25,570 bases of DNA. Origin: Chara braunii (lineage: Eukaryota; Streptophyta; Charophyceae; Charales; Characeae). The stretch covers positions 787,087-812,656 of the forward strand of contig BFEA01000068.1 in NCBI GenBank assembly GCA_003427395.1. Direction: 5' to 3'. The translations under genes were made by a program, and so were the position numbers. Position 1 is the stretch's first letter. Every line of letters begins with the position of its first letter. Shown here one piece after another: positions 9,107 to 18,207 of this stretch. The notes beneath the pieces were generated by a model, which was given only the letters and a program-made list of their open reading frames with translations, searched no databases and was not told where the DNA came from.

Positions 9107-9637
9107 TCAATCCACAAAATATTGTCGAGCTTCCCACCGTGTTGCGGCCCGTCGTTTAGAGCGGAAGGGCTTTGGCGCGCTTCGAGTGTCTCGTTTTCGT
9201 ATCAAATCCCGTCGTCGCTCGCTGGTCAGTTCTGAGTCTGATGTGGAAGGTCTCAACCGCGTGGCTCTTTCCTTATGCTCGTCTTCACTCCGCATTCGGT
9301 AGTGGAAACCCTTTGCTTCGTAGCGATCGAAACGCTGGCACTCTGTGTACAGGGTTCGAGGCCAATGGGGCGCCACTGCCGTCCACGGAATGACGATCAT
9401 CTCGTTAAAGGGGAACAATATTGAGTAGGGTGGAAAGTACGTGTCGATAATAACAAACCCAACCTCCACGAACCCTGAGCAACGATTTGCAGGGGGGAAG
9501 CAGTATCTTCCGCCGATCTGTGCGACAACTTCTCGTACATCCCACTCACATACACATGTCCTTTCCTCGTTGTAATGAAAAGGTCGTGTTGATACGGGAG
9601 ACTGACGCCCGGTCGAAAAGTGCTTGCCAGTCCACAT
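9107..9637 (-). CDS. Unrecognised ORF inside the LTR/leader
   Basis: From ATG 9637 (MWTGKHFSTGRQSPVSTRPF) the frame stays open for about 176 codons to 9107. The open frame reaches slightly further upstream without an ATG, up to the (GA)n tract. The middle (YCFPPANRCSGFVEVGFVII, then IPWTAVAPHWPRTLYTE) is hydrophobic and Pro/Trp-rich, and the C-terminus is strongly basic and Arg-rich. I recognise no family. It is on the element's coding strand but upstream of gag. It may be chance, or a leader-encoded or captured ORF. Confidence 0.25.
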   Translation of the reverse strand: MWTGKHFSTGRQSPVSTRPFHYNEERTCVCEWDVREVVAQIGGRYCFPPANRCSGFVEVGFVIIDTYFPPYSILFPFNEMIVIPWTAVAPHWPRTLYTECQRFDRYEAKGFHYRMRSEDEHKERATRLRPSTSDSELTSERRRDLIRKRDTRSAPKPFRSKRRAATRWEARQYFVD

Positions 9638-9719
9638 GTCAATCAATTGCAAAAACTCCGAGACGTCATAAAGGAAAAGCAGGAAACACTCGCGCAACCA
9701 CCAATCAGTCCTTTTCAAT

Positions 9720-9720
<1 letters not shown>

Positions 9721-9754
<34 letters not shown>
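9721..9754. repeat. (GA)n microsatellite
   Basis: An uninterrupted GA dinucleotide tract lies within the LTR/leader. It reads as (TC)n on the element's sense strand. Confidence 0.95.
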
Positions 9755-9756
<2 letters not shown>

Positions 9757-10551
9757 ACCCATCAACGAGATCATGTGCAGATGTCGTGCAGTATAAGGCA
9801 GATGGCGTGCGCAGCGCACTTCAGAATTACAGATCTAAACACTCTTGCATTCTCAGACAAAATACCGACAACAATCGTCTAATCAACTCAAAAAGACACG
9901 TACCTCCATACATACATTCACTGTGGAAGGTGTGAAAATGAGATATGCAGAGAGATGGATCGCTGAATAGTACACATGCATCTACCGTTCACAAGACAAG
10001 GAGGCGGGGTTCTTGCATAGGGGGACTACCCAGGAAACTAATGGAAGAGTTCCGAAAGAAGTTCTTTCACACGGGAACAGCATGCAGACTCATTCCCATT
10101 TGAGAGAGAGAGAGACACACACACACATCAAGACACTTCATCATTCAAAGATTGAGGAGAGAGAGGGAGATAGAAGGAGACAAGACCAAAAGGAGGAAAG
10201 TTCGGCGTTGCCACCGTACACTCACGCCAGAGATAAAGACCCGCAACAACAAAGACGCATTCACCGTTAATTCCAATCATGGCCCCAGGCCAATCACTCA
10301 CTCAACTTCAATCATCGATCCTCATACCCACACCGACGATCCCGGTCGTCGCGTGCTAACTCCCACCACTGCGATCGTCACCCCGCCGACGTAACACTCG
10401 GCGCGGTTCGCCTCGATCCCATAGTCCGTCGTGGCGATCGAGCGCGCAACCGGCCAGCCCGACTCGCACCAAACACTTTGCCTAGCCACTGCTTCCCAGA
10501 AGCTGGCTTGAGAGTCGAGAACGTAAGAGAGATTTGCGGGCGCGCTTGCGG

Positions 10552-10559
10552 AATTTATA
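10552..10559 (-). promoter_or_regulatory. Candidate TATA box of the Gypsy LTR
   Basis: The minus strand reads CTGCTATAAATTCCGC, with TATAAATT at 10559-10552, about 910 bp inside the LTR start. It is preceded by a pyrimidine-rich stretch. Transcription toward gag would begin about 30 bp downstream, near 10525. The assignment rests on motif and position only. Confidence 0.45.
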
Positions 10560-10689
10560 GCAGCGAGGAGGGAGCCAAGGGAGGGAGAATGTAGGGGGAG
10601 AGTCGAAGTGTAAGAGGAGAAGCAGGAGGAGAAGACTTTGAGAGGAGCGCTTCGCGGAAGCCATGTTGACGCTTCGAGACTCAAGATTA

Positions 10690-10746
10690 ACCAATCAGAC
10701 TCGTCGCGTGATAGGCAGATCCTACCGTACCCCGCGTCTGATTGGT
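10690..10746 (-). promoter_or_regulatory. Inverted pair of CCAAT boxes
   Basis: ACCAATCAGAC (10690-10700) and GTCTGATTGGT (10736-10746) form a perfect 11-bp inverted repeat. Each arm contains a CCAAT box in a good NF-Y-like context. The pair lies about 130-190 bp upstream of the candidate TATA box on the element's strand, a typical promoter spacing. Confidence 0.5.
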
Positions 10747-11472
10747 GGGCGAGAGTAATCGAAAGATCGACCGGACTTCACGAGCTTTGCTCGGAGAGAA
10801 GAAAAGGCGCGAGAAGTAGCGCAAGACGGGTCCAAGATTCAGATGATCAAGAAAGGGGAAATGGGCGCGCGAAGAATTGAGCGGGAGAGAGAAAGGGAGG
10901 GAGAAAAACAATTACGAGGAGAGAGGAGGAGGAGGGGGAAGGGAAAAGGAGCGCGGGAAAGAGCGATGCGGGGGACAGAGAGGAGAAAGCTTTTGCATGC
11001 GTGGCGCCGTCAACAAAAAACAAAAGAAAAAGGCACCGAAACAATTACAGCTCGCCTACTTCTTAAACCAATTCAAAATTGAAATCACCGTATCCGCGCG
11101 CGAAAGAGCAACGCGGGAAAAGAAAGTCCTACGCCTATTCGTATCCTTGCAAAATTCCGAGAGTTTTCCCCAACGCGACCGAGAACATTCACACACAAAA
11201 AAGACATGTCGAAGTTCCGCTTATCCCGGAAATCCCAACTGCCGGACCCAATTCCCTGTGCGCTCGCTAAGGCGCACGTAAATTCCCAAATATTTCCCGA
11301 ATTGCAAAAGGAAAAAGTCGAACCCGGGAATCGTAAAAGGCTGCCGAAAGATGGGGGCCAAAAACACGGCACCCAAAATCAAGAAAACGAAACGGGGGTT
11401 TTTATGGGGTTGATATGATACAAAAAGGAGGGGTACGAAAGATAGCACGGGTTCGGGAAGTAGTTCGTCACA

Positions 11473-11568
11473 GGCACCACAACCCTATATCAAGGTTCCA
11501 TGAGACACACACCCACTTGATGGCAAGCAACAAAAAAAGGAAGAAAGGGCGTCCCCTCCTTAGAAAAA
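11473..11568. other. Flank between Gypsy LTR and LINE remnant
   Basis: This short stretch is outside the LTR start. The first bases (GGCAC) would be the target-site duplication on this side, but the matching copy lies beyond the window. Nothing else is recognised. Confidence 0.4.
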
Positions 11569-12997
11569 GTGTGCAGTGACACCTCTCGAGGGAAGGAAAA
11601 ACTCAACAAACCCTTCCCTGTGGAATTGTTGAAAGAAATAAAGATTTACAAAGATCTGAAGGGGAAACAGGAAAAATTGACCCCCAAACGACATCGACCT
11701 CCTCCTCCGCCTCGTCCTGGGCAAGCAAGGTTAAGCGTCCCTTCTGTGGGGAAACACTCTCGGTCAAACGATGGCAGGACGGCGATGAAAATGATATGGA
11801 AATCCCGCTTGATAACCTCACAGTTGCATGAACTTGCATCCGCCTTGTTCCTACCTAGGTTTCTTGTTAACTCGGAGGACAGGCTAATCAGTAGGGGAGG
11901 GAAGAAACACAAGGTCAAATCCCTCCCTGAAGACAAATCCAAAGAAAGGGAGGCAATCTATCCATGACATGCAATCAATTGGGTGTTTTTTTATGATGCA
12001 GTTTACAAATCGATAAACAATAAGATTAGCTGGATCGGAAAGAGACTTGCCACCCTCAAGGGGTCGGTGGAAGGCGCGCGGGAATTGTTTCTGATCCAAC
12101 CACTCTTATGCGTTTTTTATTCTGATAAACATACGATGGACTCATGGAGAAGTATTCGATGTGACCGATTTGAGGTGCGGATCTTCCCATGGGCCCCCCC
12201 GAGACAACAGCGGCCAGAGGAGAAGCGAGACCAGATGATGCAGGAGTATTATTGGGTAGAGTTCCGCCATGTGACTATTGAAGTACAGGGGGCCTTTGTG
12301 CACGACCTCGCCCAGAAATATGACATCATCGATTTCATTGACCCTTTCCCCCCCACATCGCCCGACGGGATGTTTTTTTGACGATTGCCTTGGACGGTTG
12401 GACCTACCCAGGGACCAGGTGTTCGCCATTGATGATGTCATGATTGTCATCCCCTTCCAGATCGGGGGGAAGGAGTTCAAAATTCACACTGCAGACAAGA
12501 TGCGCCCCTAGTGCCACAAATGTCATGCATACGGTCGCTAGTCGATAGAACAGGATTGTCCCCTCTACCCGGCAAAGCGGGTCAGAAATATAGGGCGCTT
12601 GCTGCAAATCCCTTTCAAAGCAACCCACTGGAGGACTGTAGACCCGGGGCATGAAGGTTGGGTGTACATTGATGAACCCGGAGAAGAGGGAAGGGTGAGG
12701 GGTTGGGAGTGGGAGAGGAAGGAGGAAATCAATTGGGACACCAAACCACCAGAGCACTGGGCCCCGCCACGAACAGTTGAAGATCACATGGAGGGCCCTA
12801 GAGCCTCCCCACACACTGCACCTGTGCCCCAAATGAGGGTCGAGCCCCGACACAATTCACTTGTGCCCCAAAAGAGGGTCGAGCCCCGACCCCAAGACTT
12901 CCTAACGACCGCTGATGAACATATGAGATCTGGCAACAACTTGGCCCAAAAAACACCAGTCCAACTAAAAAGGACCAGTGGAAGGATCCTTACTTGA
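11569..12997 (+). pseudogene. LINE ORF1-like protein, DUF4283/zinc-knuckle type (broken)
   Basis: LINE ORF1 proteins bind element RNA. The open frame runs from about 11569 and has no convincing ATG. It has a basic/Pro-rich segment (PKRHRPPPPPRPGQARL), passes a TGA at 11967-11965, and continues in the same frame. A DUF4283-like block follows (LLCVFYSDKHTMDSWR, VRIFPWAPP, MMQEYYWVEFRHVTIEVQGA). A 7-T run near 12372-12378 causes a frameshift. The next frame, DLPRDQVFAIDDVMIVIPFQ, leads to KMRP, a TAG (12509-12511) and a knuckle remnant (12512-12559) CHKC-x3-G-R-x6-C. That knuckle has Arg in place of His and an internal TAG (12539-12541). The same frame then runs to 12997, with repeats such as PQMRVEPRHNSLVPQKRVEP. 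The family call rests on motif order and is moderately sure; the element is dead. Confidence 0.65.
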
Positions 12998-13640
12998 AAC
13001 TGAACGGGGTCAGAAAATCAACAACTAATCGCTATTCTGCCCTAGGGAACACGAACTGAGACAAAGAGAAAGTAACAAAGGCAGCAGCAGTCAGTGCAAC
13101 CAACACAGACACAGTGGGGGTGGTCGAACATGCGGTAGTGCAAGAGAGACCGAAAGGGACGGCACATAAAAAGGAAAATGTCGATGAGAAACAACTAGAC
13201 CCGACACTGGTAAACACGGCAGGCCGGTTTTGGAGATAGGGGTCGAGGCCCATCGAGTCCACGAGGTACATTTTGGGCTGGAAAGGGCGAAAGAAAAAGG
13301 GCAAGAGGACCCCAGCCAATGGACATCGACGATCCTGACACAAAAATGCAAAACGACGCCCCAGAAGGATGGGAGGGATCGAGGCGACGCGGTGGGCGAA
13401 GACGCAAGGCGACGTGGTGGGCGAAGACTCAAGGCGGTGTGATGGGCAACGTCACAAGGAAGCGAGGCGAGAGAAGGGTAAGTATGGGAGAGTTGGCGAC
13501 GAGGTGGACGGTGGGATATGGGCGCGCGCGGTAGGAGTACTAGGAGATGGGTAACATGGGTTTGATGGGTAGTGACAGGAAACAACCAAAAGGTGGTAAG
13601 GTAGGGGGGAGGGTGGGGCAAATGGGCAGAGGGTTGAGGA
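12998..13640. other. Low-complexity sequence after LINE ORF1, no gene
   Basis: The sequence has Arg/Lys/Gly-coding bias in several frames, with stops in all of them, and is best read as degraded ORF1 3' sequence. No domain is recognised. Confidence 0.4.
13383..13457. repeat. Three 25-bp tandem repeats
   Basis: Three adjacent 25-bp units (13383-13407, 13408-13432, 13433-13457) begin GGCGACG or GGCGGTG, share TGGGC(G/A)A in the middle and end CAA. The first two units differ at two positions and the third is more diverged. Confidence 0.8.
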
Positions 13641-14749
13641 GGCGTTGTACTAGGTAAGGACGTCTCGTCTTCGTCTTTTGAAAAACCCTTCCCTCTACCT
13701 CAACAGTATGGTATGGATACAGTTATGGTGGATTGAACCCCCTGTGGCGACTCGTCAACAGGTTTGGCGAGGGGGTGCCACACCGTCTTCGATTTCCTTC
13801 GGGGGATCGAAGATGGCCGTTGATGTCTTTGGTGCTAGCTTTGCTTTGAGCCTAGACGCTTGCAGTAGGAGGAAGGGAGTTTCTCCCCCAAAGACGCATG
13901 GGTAGGGTTTGAGGGGTGTGAGGTAAGTAGCTTGGTTCAGGAAGAAGGGATGGGAGACTGCTTCTTATTGGATTAGGTTTCAGCCCATGCGTGGCTCGGC
14001 TGTCTTATAATTCGAACTCTACTGCAAATCTTCTGATAACTTTTCGTTGATGATTTCAATTCATGATTCATGATCTTCTTGATAAAAGGATTTCAATCAT
14101 GTGACATTTCAGAATTTCAATTGAGAGTTTCATGTTTTGTTGTATGCTCTTTCCCCTGATTTCTCTTGAGCTGTGGTCGCTTCCTGTAATTTTTTCAGAT
14201 GTTGGTTTTTGAATGATTTCGTTTTAAGAATTGTGATTAGTTTAACATCCGATTCATGATATCTTAGGTGTTTCTTTTATGAAATTGATCCCTAATCCAA
14301 AATTCGTATTTTCTATTCTGAGCAAGATCTTTAATTTGAAATTCGTATTTCCTTTGGATGAGATTGATCCCTAATCCGAAATTTGTATTTTCATTATGAG
14401 CCAGATCTTTAATATGAAATTCGCATTTTCTGAGCAGGATTCATAATCTTAAATTCGTATTTTATGAGCACGATTCCAGGTTCCTCATCTGAAATTCGTA
14501 AATCAGAGTTCTGCTCTGCTTCCAATGAATGATTACTCAATTTTTATTTACAAAGGGTTACAATCTGATTTTTTTCAAAGCGGAATTGATGACCTATGTT
14601 TACCCATCTTTGATCTAATTCGAAATCTGATGCTGGTTTTCAGAAGTTGTAGTTCAACTTTGTTAGGAGATGGTTTTGCAAACGAAAGGGGGAAGGTCGA
14701 ATAAGAGGCAAGTGGGAAGTGGGGGGGTTCTCTTAGAGGAGGGATCGGC
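13641..14749. other. AT-rich non-coding region
   Basis: There is no supported gene. The left end (about 13680-13910) is GC-richer with short frames only. From about 14010 to 14640 the sequence is T-rich and intron- or spacer-like, and contains the short tandem array described separately. Confidence 0.5.
14287..14508. repeat. Imperfect 34-40-bp tandem array, six units
   Basis: Units start at 14287, 14326, 14366, 14404, 14438 and 14472. Each begins GATC or GATT and contains a version of (A)AATTCGTATTT. Units 1 and 3 share GATCCCTAATCC and units 2 and 4 share GATCTTTAAT, an A-B-A-B arrangement that suggests duplication of a dimer. Confidence 0.8.
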
Positions 14750-15645
14750 GGTTCAGGGCGGTAAGTCTATCATCAGAAGGGTGGGGTGGGACGGCATTGG
14801 CCGGTGCTGGAGCATTCGCTCTGTGACCAAGGGGAGCTTGAGGCCATTGAAGTTATGTCGAGGGTGGAAGGCATAACCATTTCGCCCGACGGGCCGACGT
14901 AGCTGTTGTCGGGGCGATGACCCTGTACCCTTTTAAAGGGATTTACAGTTAAAGGGAGTTGTCGAGGGGGAAGACACTCTCTGTCCGTCAGAAACAATTA
15001 GGTCGGTGCTGGGGTAGTTTGTATTGCCTTGTAACCCTAGCAGAGAGGGTATGAGATCTGATGATTTCTGGTACAAGGATTGAAAGCCTGGGCTGAGTGT
15101 CCTTCATCTATCGTAAGGGAAGGAGATGGATTATTAGTGGTTCTTGTTCTAGTCCTTCCTTTTGATTTTCTTAAATGGGAAGGTGAAAGTCGGAAGTATG
15201 GTTTGGAGGAATTTTGGGTGGGCTCGTGCAGTAGAAGAAGGGTTCCTCAGGGTAGTAAGTCTACTAGAAGGGCGGGGTGGGGCGACTTTGGCCGGTGTTG
15301 GAGCAGTGGCTTTGTGACCAAGAGGAGCTTGAGGCCATTGGAGTTATGCTGAGGGTGGAAGGCATAACCACCTCTTTCAACGTAGCTGATGCCGGGGCGG
15401 TGATCCTATAACCCGCTAGGGGGTTTGCACCTGAGGAAGTGGTCTTGGGAGAAAGACACTTCCTGTCCGTCAGAAAACAGTTAGTTCGGTGCTGGGGCAG
15501 TTTGTGTTGCCTTGTAACCCTAGCAAGGGGGGTGTGAGAACTGACGATTTCTGGTACGAGGACTGAAAGCCTGAGCTTTGGTTTCTCGTCTGCAGCAAGG
15601 GTATGAGTTGGATTGTTGGTGGCTCTATTCATGATTTTCGTCTTT
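14750..15645. repeat. Tandem duplication, unit about 480-490 bp
   Basis: The segments at about 14750-15170 and 15241-15645 are diverged direct copies. Shared landmarks include GACCAAGNGGAGCTTGAGGCC (about 14824 and 15316), GGTGGAAGGCATAACCA, CTGTCCGTCAGAAA (14981 and 15463) and GCCTTGTAACCCTAGCA. Both are dense in stops, so they are non-coding. A module like GGTGCTGGGGTAGTTTGT...TTGTAACCC recurs near 15880 and 24571, which links the unit to a retroelement 3' region. Confidence 0.85.
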
Positions 15646-15769
15646 TTGTTTTTTATAGTTTTTTTTTTTGAATATGCTCTTGAAAAAAAGTTGGTTGTTT
15701 GATGGCCCTAAGAATGTTTTAGGACTTTGGGGATTCCTAGCAACTCGTCTTAGGTGGCTTCGATGTTAT

Positions 15770-16130
15770 AATACTCGGTGATCTGCGGCTGTTCGATGGA
15801 ATCAATGCCAGAACGACGCTGGCCGGTGCATGCTTTAAGATGGGCATTCCACGGGACAATCAAGGGTTGTTGCTGGGACGACGCTGGTTGGAGGTGGGGT
15901 GAGTTGTGTTACCCTGTAATCCACCAGGATTTGGGGGTGTGAGGCCTGGAAGAGCTCGACAGAGAGTAAGACAGTGTTGGAGAACTTTGGAATGTTTTCC
16001 TAGGGATTTCGAGGGTTTTGGAGCATTTGCAGGACCTCTTCGTCTATTTCCATACTTCCTGAATTACTCTAAGTGTTCTCAGACGTTTTCTCAGCCGAAG
16101 ACGGGTAATGGCCCCGGTATCGCAAAAAAG
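15770..16130 (+). mobile_element. Retroelement 3' end, copy 1
   Basis: The stretch carries GACGCTGGCCGGTGC and GACGACGCTGGTTGGAGGTG modules and ends with CGGGTAATGGCCCCGGTATC followed by an A run. The same tail occurs near 18145 and 24981. A conserved 3' end followed by an A-rich tail is typical of LINEs and of SINEs that borrow a LINE tail. No coding sequence is present. Confidence 0.6.
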
Positions 16131-16489
16131 AGATTGAGGCGAGTGAGAGAAGGATATCACGCGTCTCTTTATCGTCGCCCGTACGTCGTACGGGAGGTCT
16201 CCGTACGGCCGGTGCGTACGGACGGACGAACGGCCGTACGGGTGTACGGACGACGACCGTCCGAAGATGTTTGAAGGGCAAAAAAAATCAAAAAAATAAA
16301 ATAAAAATATGGGGTTGTAGCTCTTTTCGAGATCTACAACCCCATTTTCTATTTTTTGGCCTTATAGAGGATTAAAAAAAAATAAAAAAAATAAAAATAA
16401 AATGGTAGCAAAAAAAAACGGGCTGTAGCCCCGCCTTTGTGTGTGTGTGTGTGTACTCGTGGGGGGGAGGCGACCCCCCCCACCTTGTA
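16131..16489. other. GC-rich palindromic block, hairpin and A-rich spacer
   Basis: Positions 16170-16262 contain clustered CCGTACGG and GTACG palindromes. ATGGGGTTGTAG (16309-16320) and CTACAACCCCAT (16334-16345) form a perfect 12-bp stem with a 13-nt loop in A-rich flanks, followed by CGGGCTGTAGCCCCG (about 16420-16434). A (GT)n tract lies at about 16436-16454. There is no gene. Confidence 0.6.
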
Positions 16490-16513
16490 TCAATCAGTCA
16501 ATCAATAAATCAG

Positions 16514-16546
<33 letters not shown>

Positions 16547-16715
16547 TAATCAATCAATCAATCAATCAATCAATCAACCAATCCATCAATTAATCAATCA
16601 ATCGATCAATCAATCAATCAAAAAATCAATCAACCAATCACTCAATCAGTCAATCAATCATTTAATCAATCAATCAATCAATCAATCAATCAACCAATTA
16701 ATCAATCAATCAATT
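16490..16715. repeat. (TCAA)n microsatellite
   Basis: About 225 bp of near-perfect TCAA tetranucleotide repeat with scattered variants (TTAA, CCAA, GTCA). Confidence 0.95.
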
Positions 16716-16740
16716 TATTTATTTTCTTTACCCCCGGGAC

Positions 16741-17508
16741 CAGGGTAACCGGCATTCGGGACGGGCCGAACGCCCGAACCCGAACGCCCGAACGTATGCG
16801 ACCCCTACGGGATGCGTTCGGCCGTTCGGGCCGAACGTGGACCCAAAAAAAAAAAAAAAAAAAAAAAAAACAAAGTCATCAAAAAAATCTGAAAAAAAGA
16901 TATGTCATGAAGAAAAATACATTAAACAAGATTTTCTCGAGCATTACATCCGAATTCGTTACGGAATTTGAAATAAAAATAAAATGCGGAAAACAAATAC
17001 TAATAATAAAAATAAATAAAAATAAAAAGAGAATTAAATTGAGTGAGTGCGCGAGCATGTTTTCGACACTGCCATCTTTGGCGATTTTTCATTTTGTTTT
17101 GGCATAGCTAAATGCCCTGAAAATTTACAGATTTGTACTTCACATAATACAAAACCCACTAAAAAAGTTTCAAAAAATAATAAAATTGTTAAGATCCCGA
17201 ACTGAAGTGAAAACAAAAAGTAAGAAGTGAAAAAATACGTGCGCGAGCACGTTTTGACACCGTCATCTTTGACGATTTTTAATTCTTATTTGGATTAGGA
17301 CAAATGACTTGAAAATTTACAGGCATGTACCTCATGTCATAGAGAACTCACAAAAACAAATTCCGAAAAAAATAATTATGTTTAGGCCCCGAAATATTTT
17401 TTGGCGGGGTCCGAATGCCGTCAGGTTCGGACCTCGTACGGGACCCCGAGTGCCCATACGTACGGAGGTCTGCCTGGGGACCTCCGTACGTACGGGCTGG
17501 TGACCCTG
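16741..17508 (+). mobile_element. hAT-like non-autonomous DNA transposon (MITE), copy 1
   Basis: The element starts CAGGGTAACCGGC and ends with a sequence whose reverse complement is CAGGGTCACCAGCC, giving terminal inverted repeats of the CAGGG type. It is flanked by perfect 8-bp direct repeats CCCGGGAC (16733-16740 and 17509-17516), the target-duplication length of the hAT superfamily. Hairpins sit just inside both ends: CGTTCGG/CCGAACG near 16815-16840, and CGTACGGAGGTC/GACCTCCGTACG at 17459-17490. The middle is A-rich, and no transposase frame is present. It was mobilised in trans, if at all. Confidence 0.85.
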
Positions 17509-17516
17509 CCCGGGAC

Positions 17517-17728
17517 CAAAAAAAAAAAATCTTTTTTTTTTTTTTTTTTTAATGGGGGGGGTACACCCTGACNCCCGNCCCCCCCCCAGCCCNTCCNCCC
17601 CCTCAACACCCCCCCGGAAGGCCACGTACGGAGGGCCCAAAGATCGTATGTACGGGCCGTATGGGCATCGGGGGCCCGTACATATGGACGTCCGAACGGG
17701 CTGTATTCATACGACCATATACAGAGAC
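17517..17728. other. Low-quality homopolymer stretch with Ns and GC palindromes
   Basis: Ten or more A, about 20 T, G and C runs, and four undetermined bases (17573, 17578, 17593, 17597) occur together. They are followed by GTACGG-rich sequence (about 17620-17700) resembling 16170-16262. No gene is seen. Confidence 0.7.
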
Positions 17729-18100
17729 GCGTCCTACTAGTGAGGGGGCTAGCTGGTAGGATGGGAATAGGGTATAGCAGCAGCGGAGATGGTGGCTCTG
17801 CTGCAGTAAGCCTCGCCAAAGTGGGGTATAGGGGATTGATTGGTGGTGTCCGAGTCTTTTTCCGAATTGTGCATATGATTTTGTTCAAAAACAAAAAAGG
17901 GTGAGTGGGGTCTTCAAAAACAGAGATGGTGGGATATGAGGCGTCCTACTAGTGAAGGGGTTAGCTGGTAGGATGAAAATAAGGTACAGCAGCAGCGGAG
18001 ATGGTGGCTTTGCTGCAGTAAGTCTTGCCGGAGTGAGGTCAAGAGGATGGATGGGGGGTTCCTGAGTCGGTTTCTGAATTTTGTCTAATTCCGAAGTCTG
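17729..18100. repeat. Tandem duplication, 212-bp unit
   Basis: Positions 17729 and 17941 both start GCGTCCTACTAGTGA and continue in parallel through TAGCTGGTAGGATG, CAGCAGCGGAGATGGTGGCT and TGCTGCAGTAAG. The second copy fades near 18100, just before a retroelement 3' tail. Confidence 0.85.
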
Positions 18101-18137
18101 TCGTAGTAATTTCCTAAGTAGCCCCAATTTTTCTTAG

Positions 18138-18180
18138 CCAATCCAGGTAATGGCCCCGGTATCTCAACTTAAAAAATAAA
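18138..18180 (+). mobile_element. Retroelement 3' tail, copy 2
   Basis: The sequence CAGGTAATGGCCCCGGTATC, then TCAACTT and an A-rich tract, matches the tails ending near 16130 and 25020. The 212-bp tandem units immediately upstream are probably part of the same 3' region. Confidence 0.6.
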
Positions 18181-18207
18181 AATAAATAATAAAAAATTGA
18201 AAAAAGG

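Larger units (their letters stand above)
320..11472 (-). mobile_element. Degenerate Ty3/Gypsy LTR retrotransposon with extra ORF
   Basis: In minus-strand order the element shows an LTR start, PBS, gag, protease, RT, RNase H, integrase and a further ORF. Integrase downstream of RT/RNase H is the Ty3/Gypsy (Metaviridae-type) arrangement. Both proposed LTR starts read TGTGACGAACTACTTCCCGA and continue identically to 28 bp (11472-11445 and 347-320). Coding continuity is broken by in-frame stops (7680-7678, 6336-6334, 5514-5512, 4813-4811, 3821-3819, 3501-3499) and by at least three frameshifts in pol plus more in the extra ORF, so this copy is not autonomous. Two features are unusual: a PHD-type zinc finger between RNase H and integrase, and an additional ORF coupled to pol by ATGA. 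No chromodomain motif was recognised after integrase. The 3' LTR boundary and the target-site duplication cannot be established inside the window. Confidence 0.88.
8885..11472 (-). repeat. 5' LTR (or LTR plus leader)
   Basis: The region begins TGTGAC at 11472, and the PBS at 8884 marks its latest possible end, which would give an LTR of about 2.6 kb. No matching second LTR is available to fix the 3' end, so a shorter LTR followed by a long untranslated leader is equally possible. A CA that could end the LTR lies at 8902-8901. Inside are promoter-like motifs near 10552-10746, a (GA)n tract and purine-rich stretches near 10840-10985. No well-supported gene is seen. A single minus-strand open frame at 9637-9107 is listed separately. 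Confidence 0.55.

Noticed and set aside
9350-9370. GGGTTCGAGGCC as a tRNA B box
   Set aside because: No A box, acceptor stem or cloverleaf can be drawn around it.
10840-10990. Purine-rich stretch as a polypurine tract
   Set aside because: It lies on the wrong strand and inside the 5' LTR/leader, not next to the downstream LTR.
13091-13621. 176-codon minus-strand Pro/Ser/Leu-rich frame
   Set aside because: It is antisense to the degraded LINE ORF1 tail and its composition is that of the complement of Arg/Gly-rich low-complexity sequence.
16490-16715. CRISPR-like array
   Set aside because: The periodicity is a plain 4-bp microsatellite without spacers.
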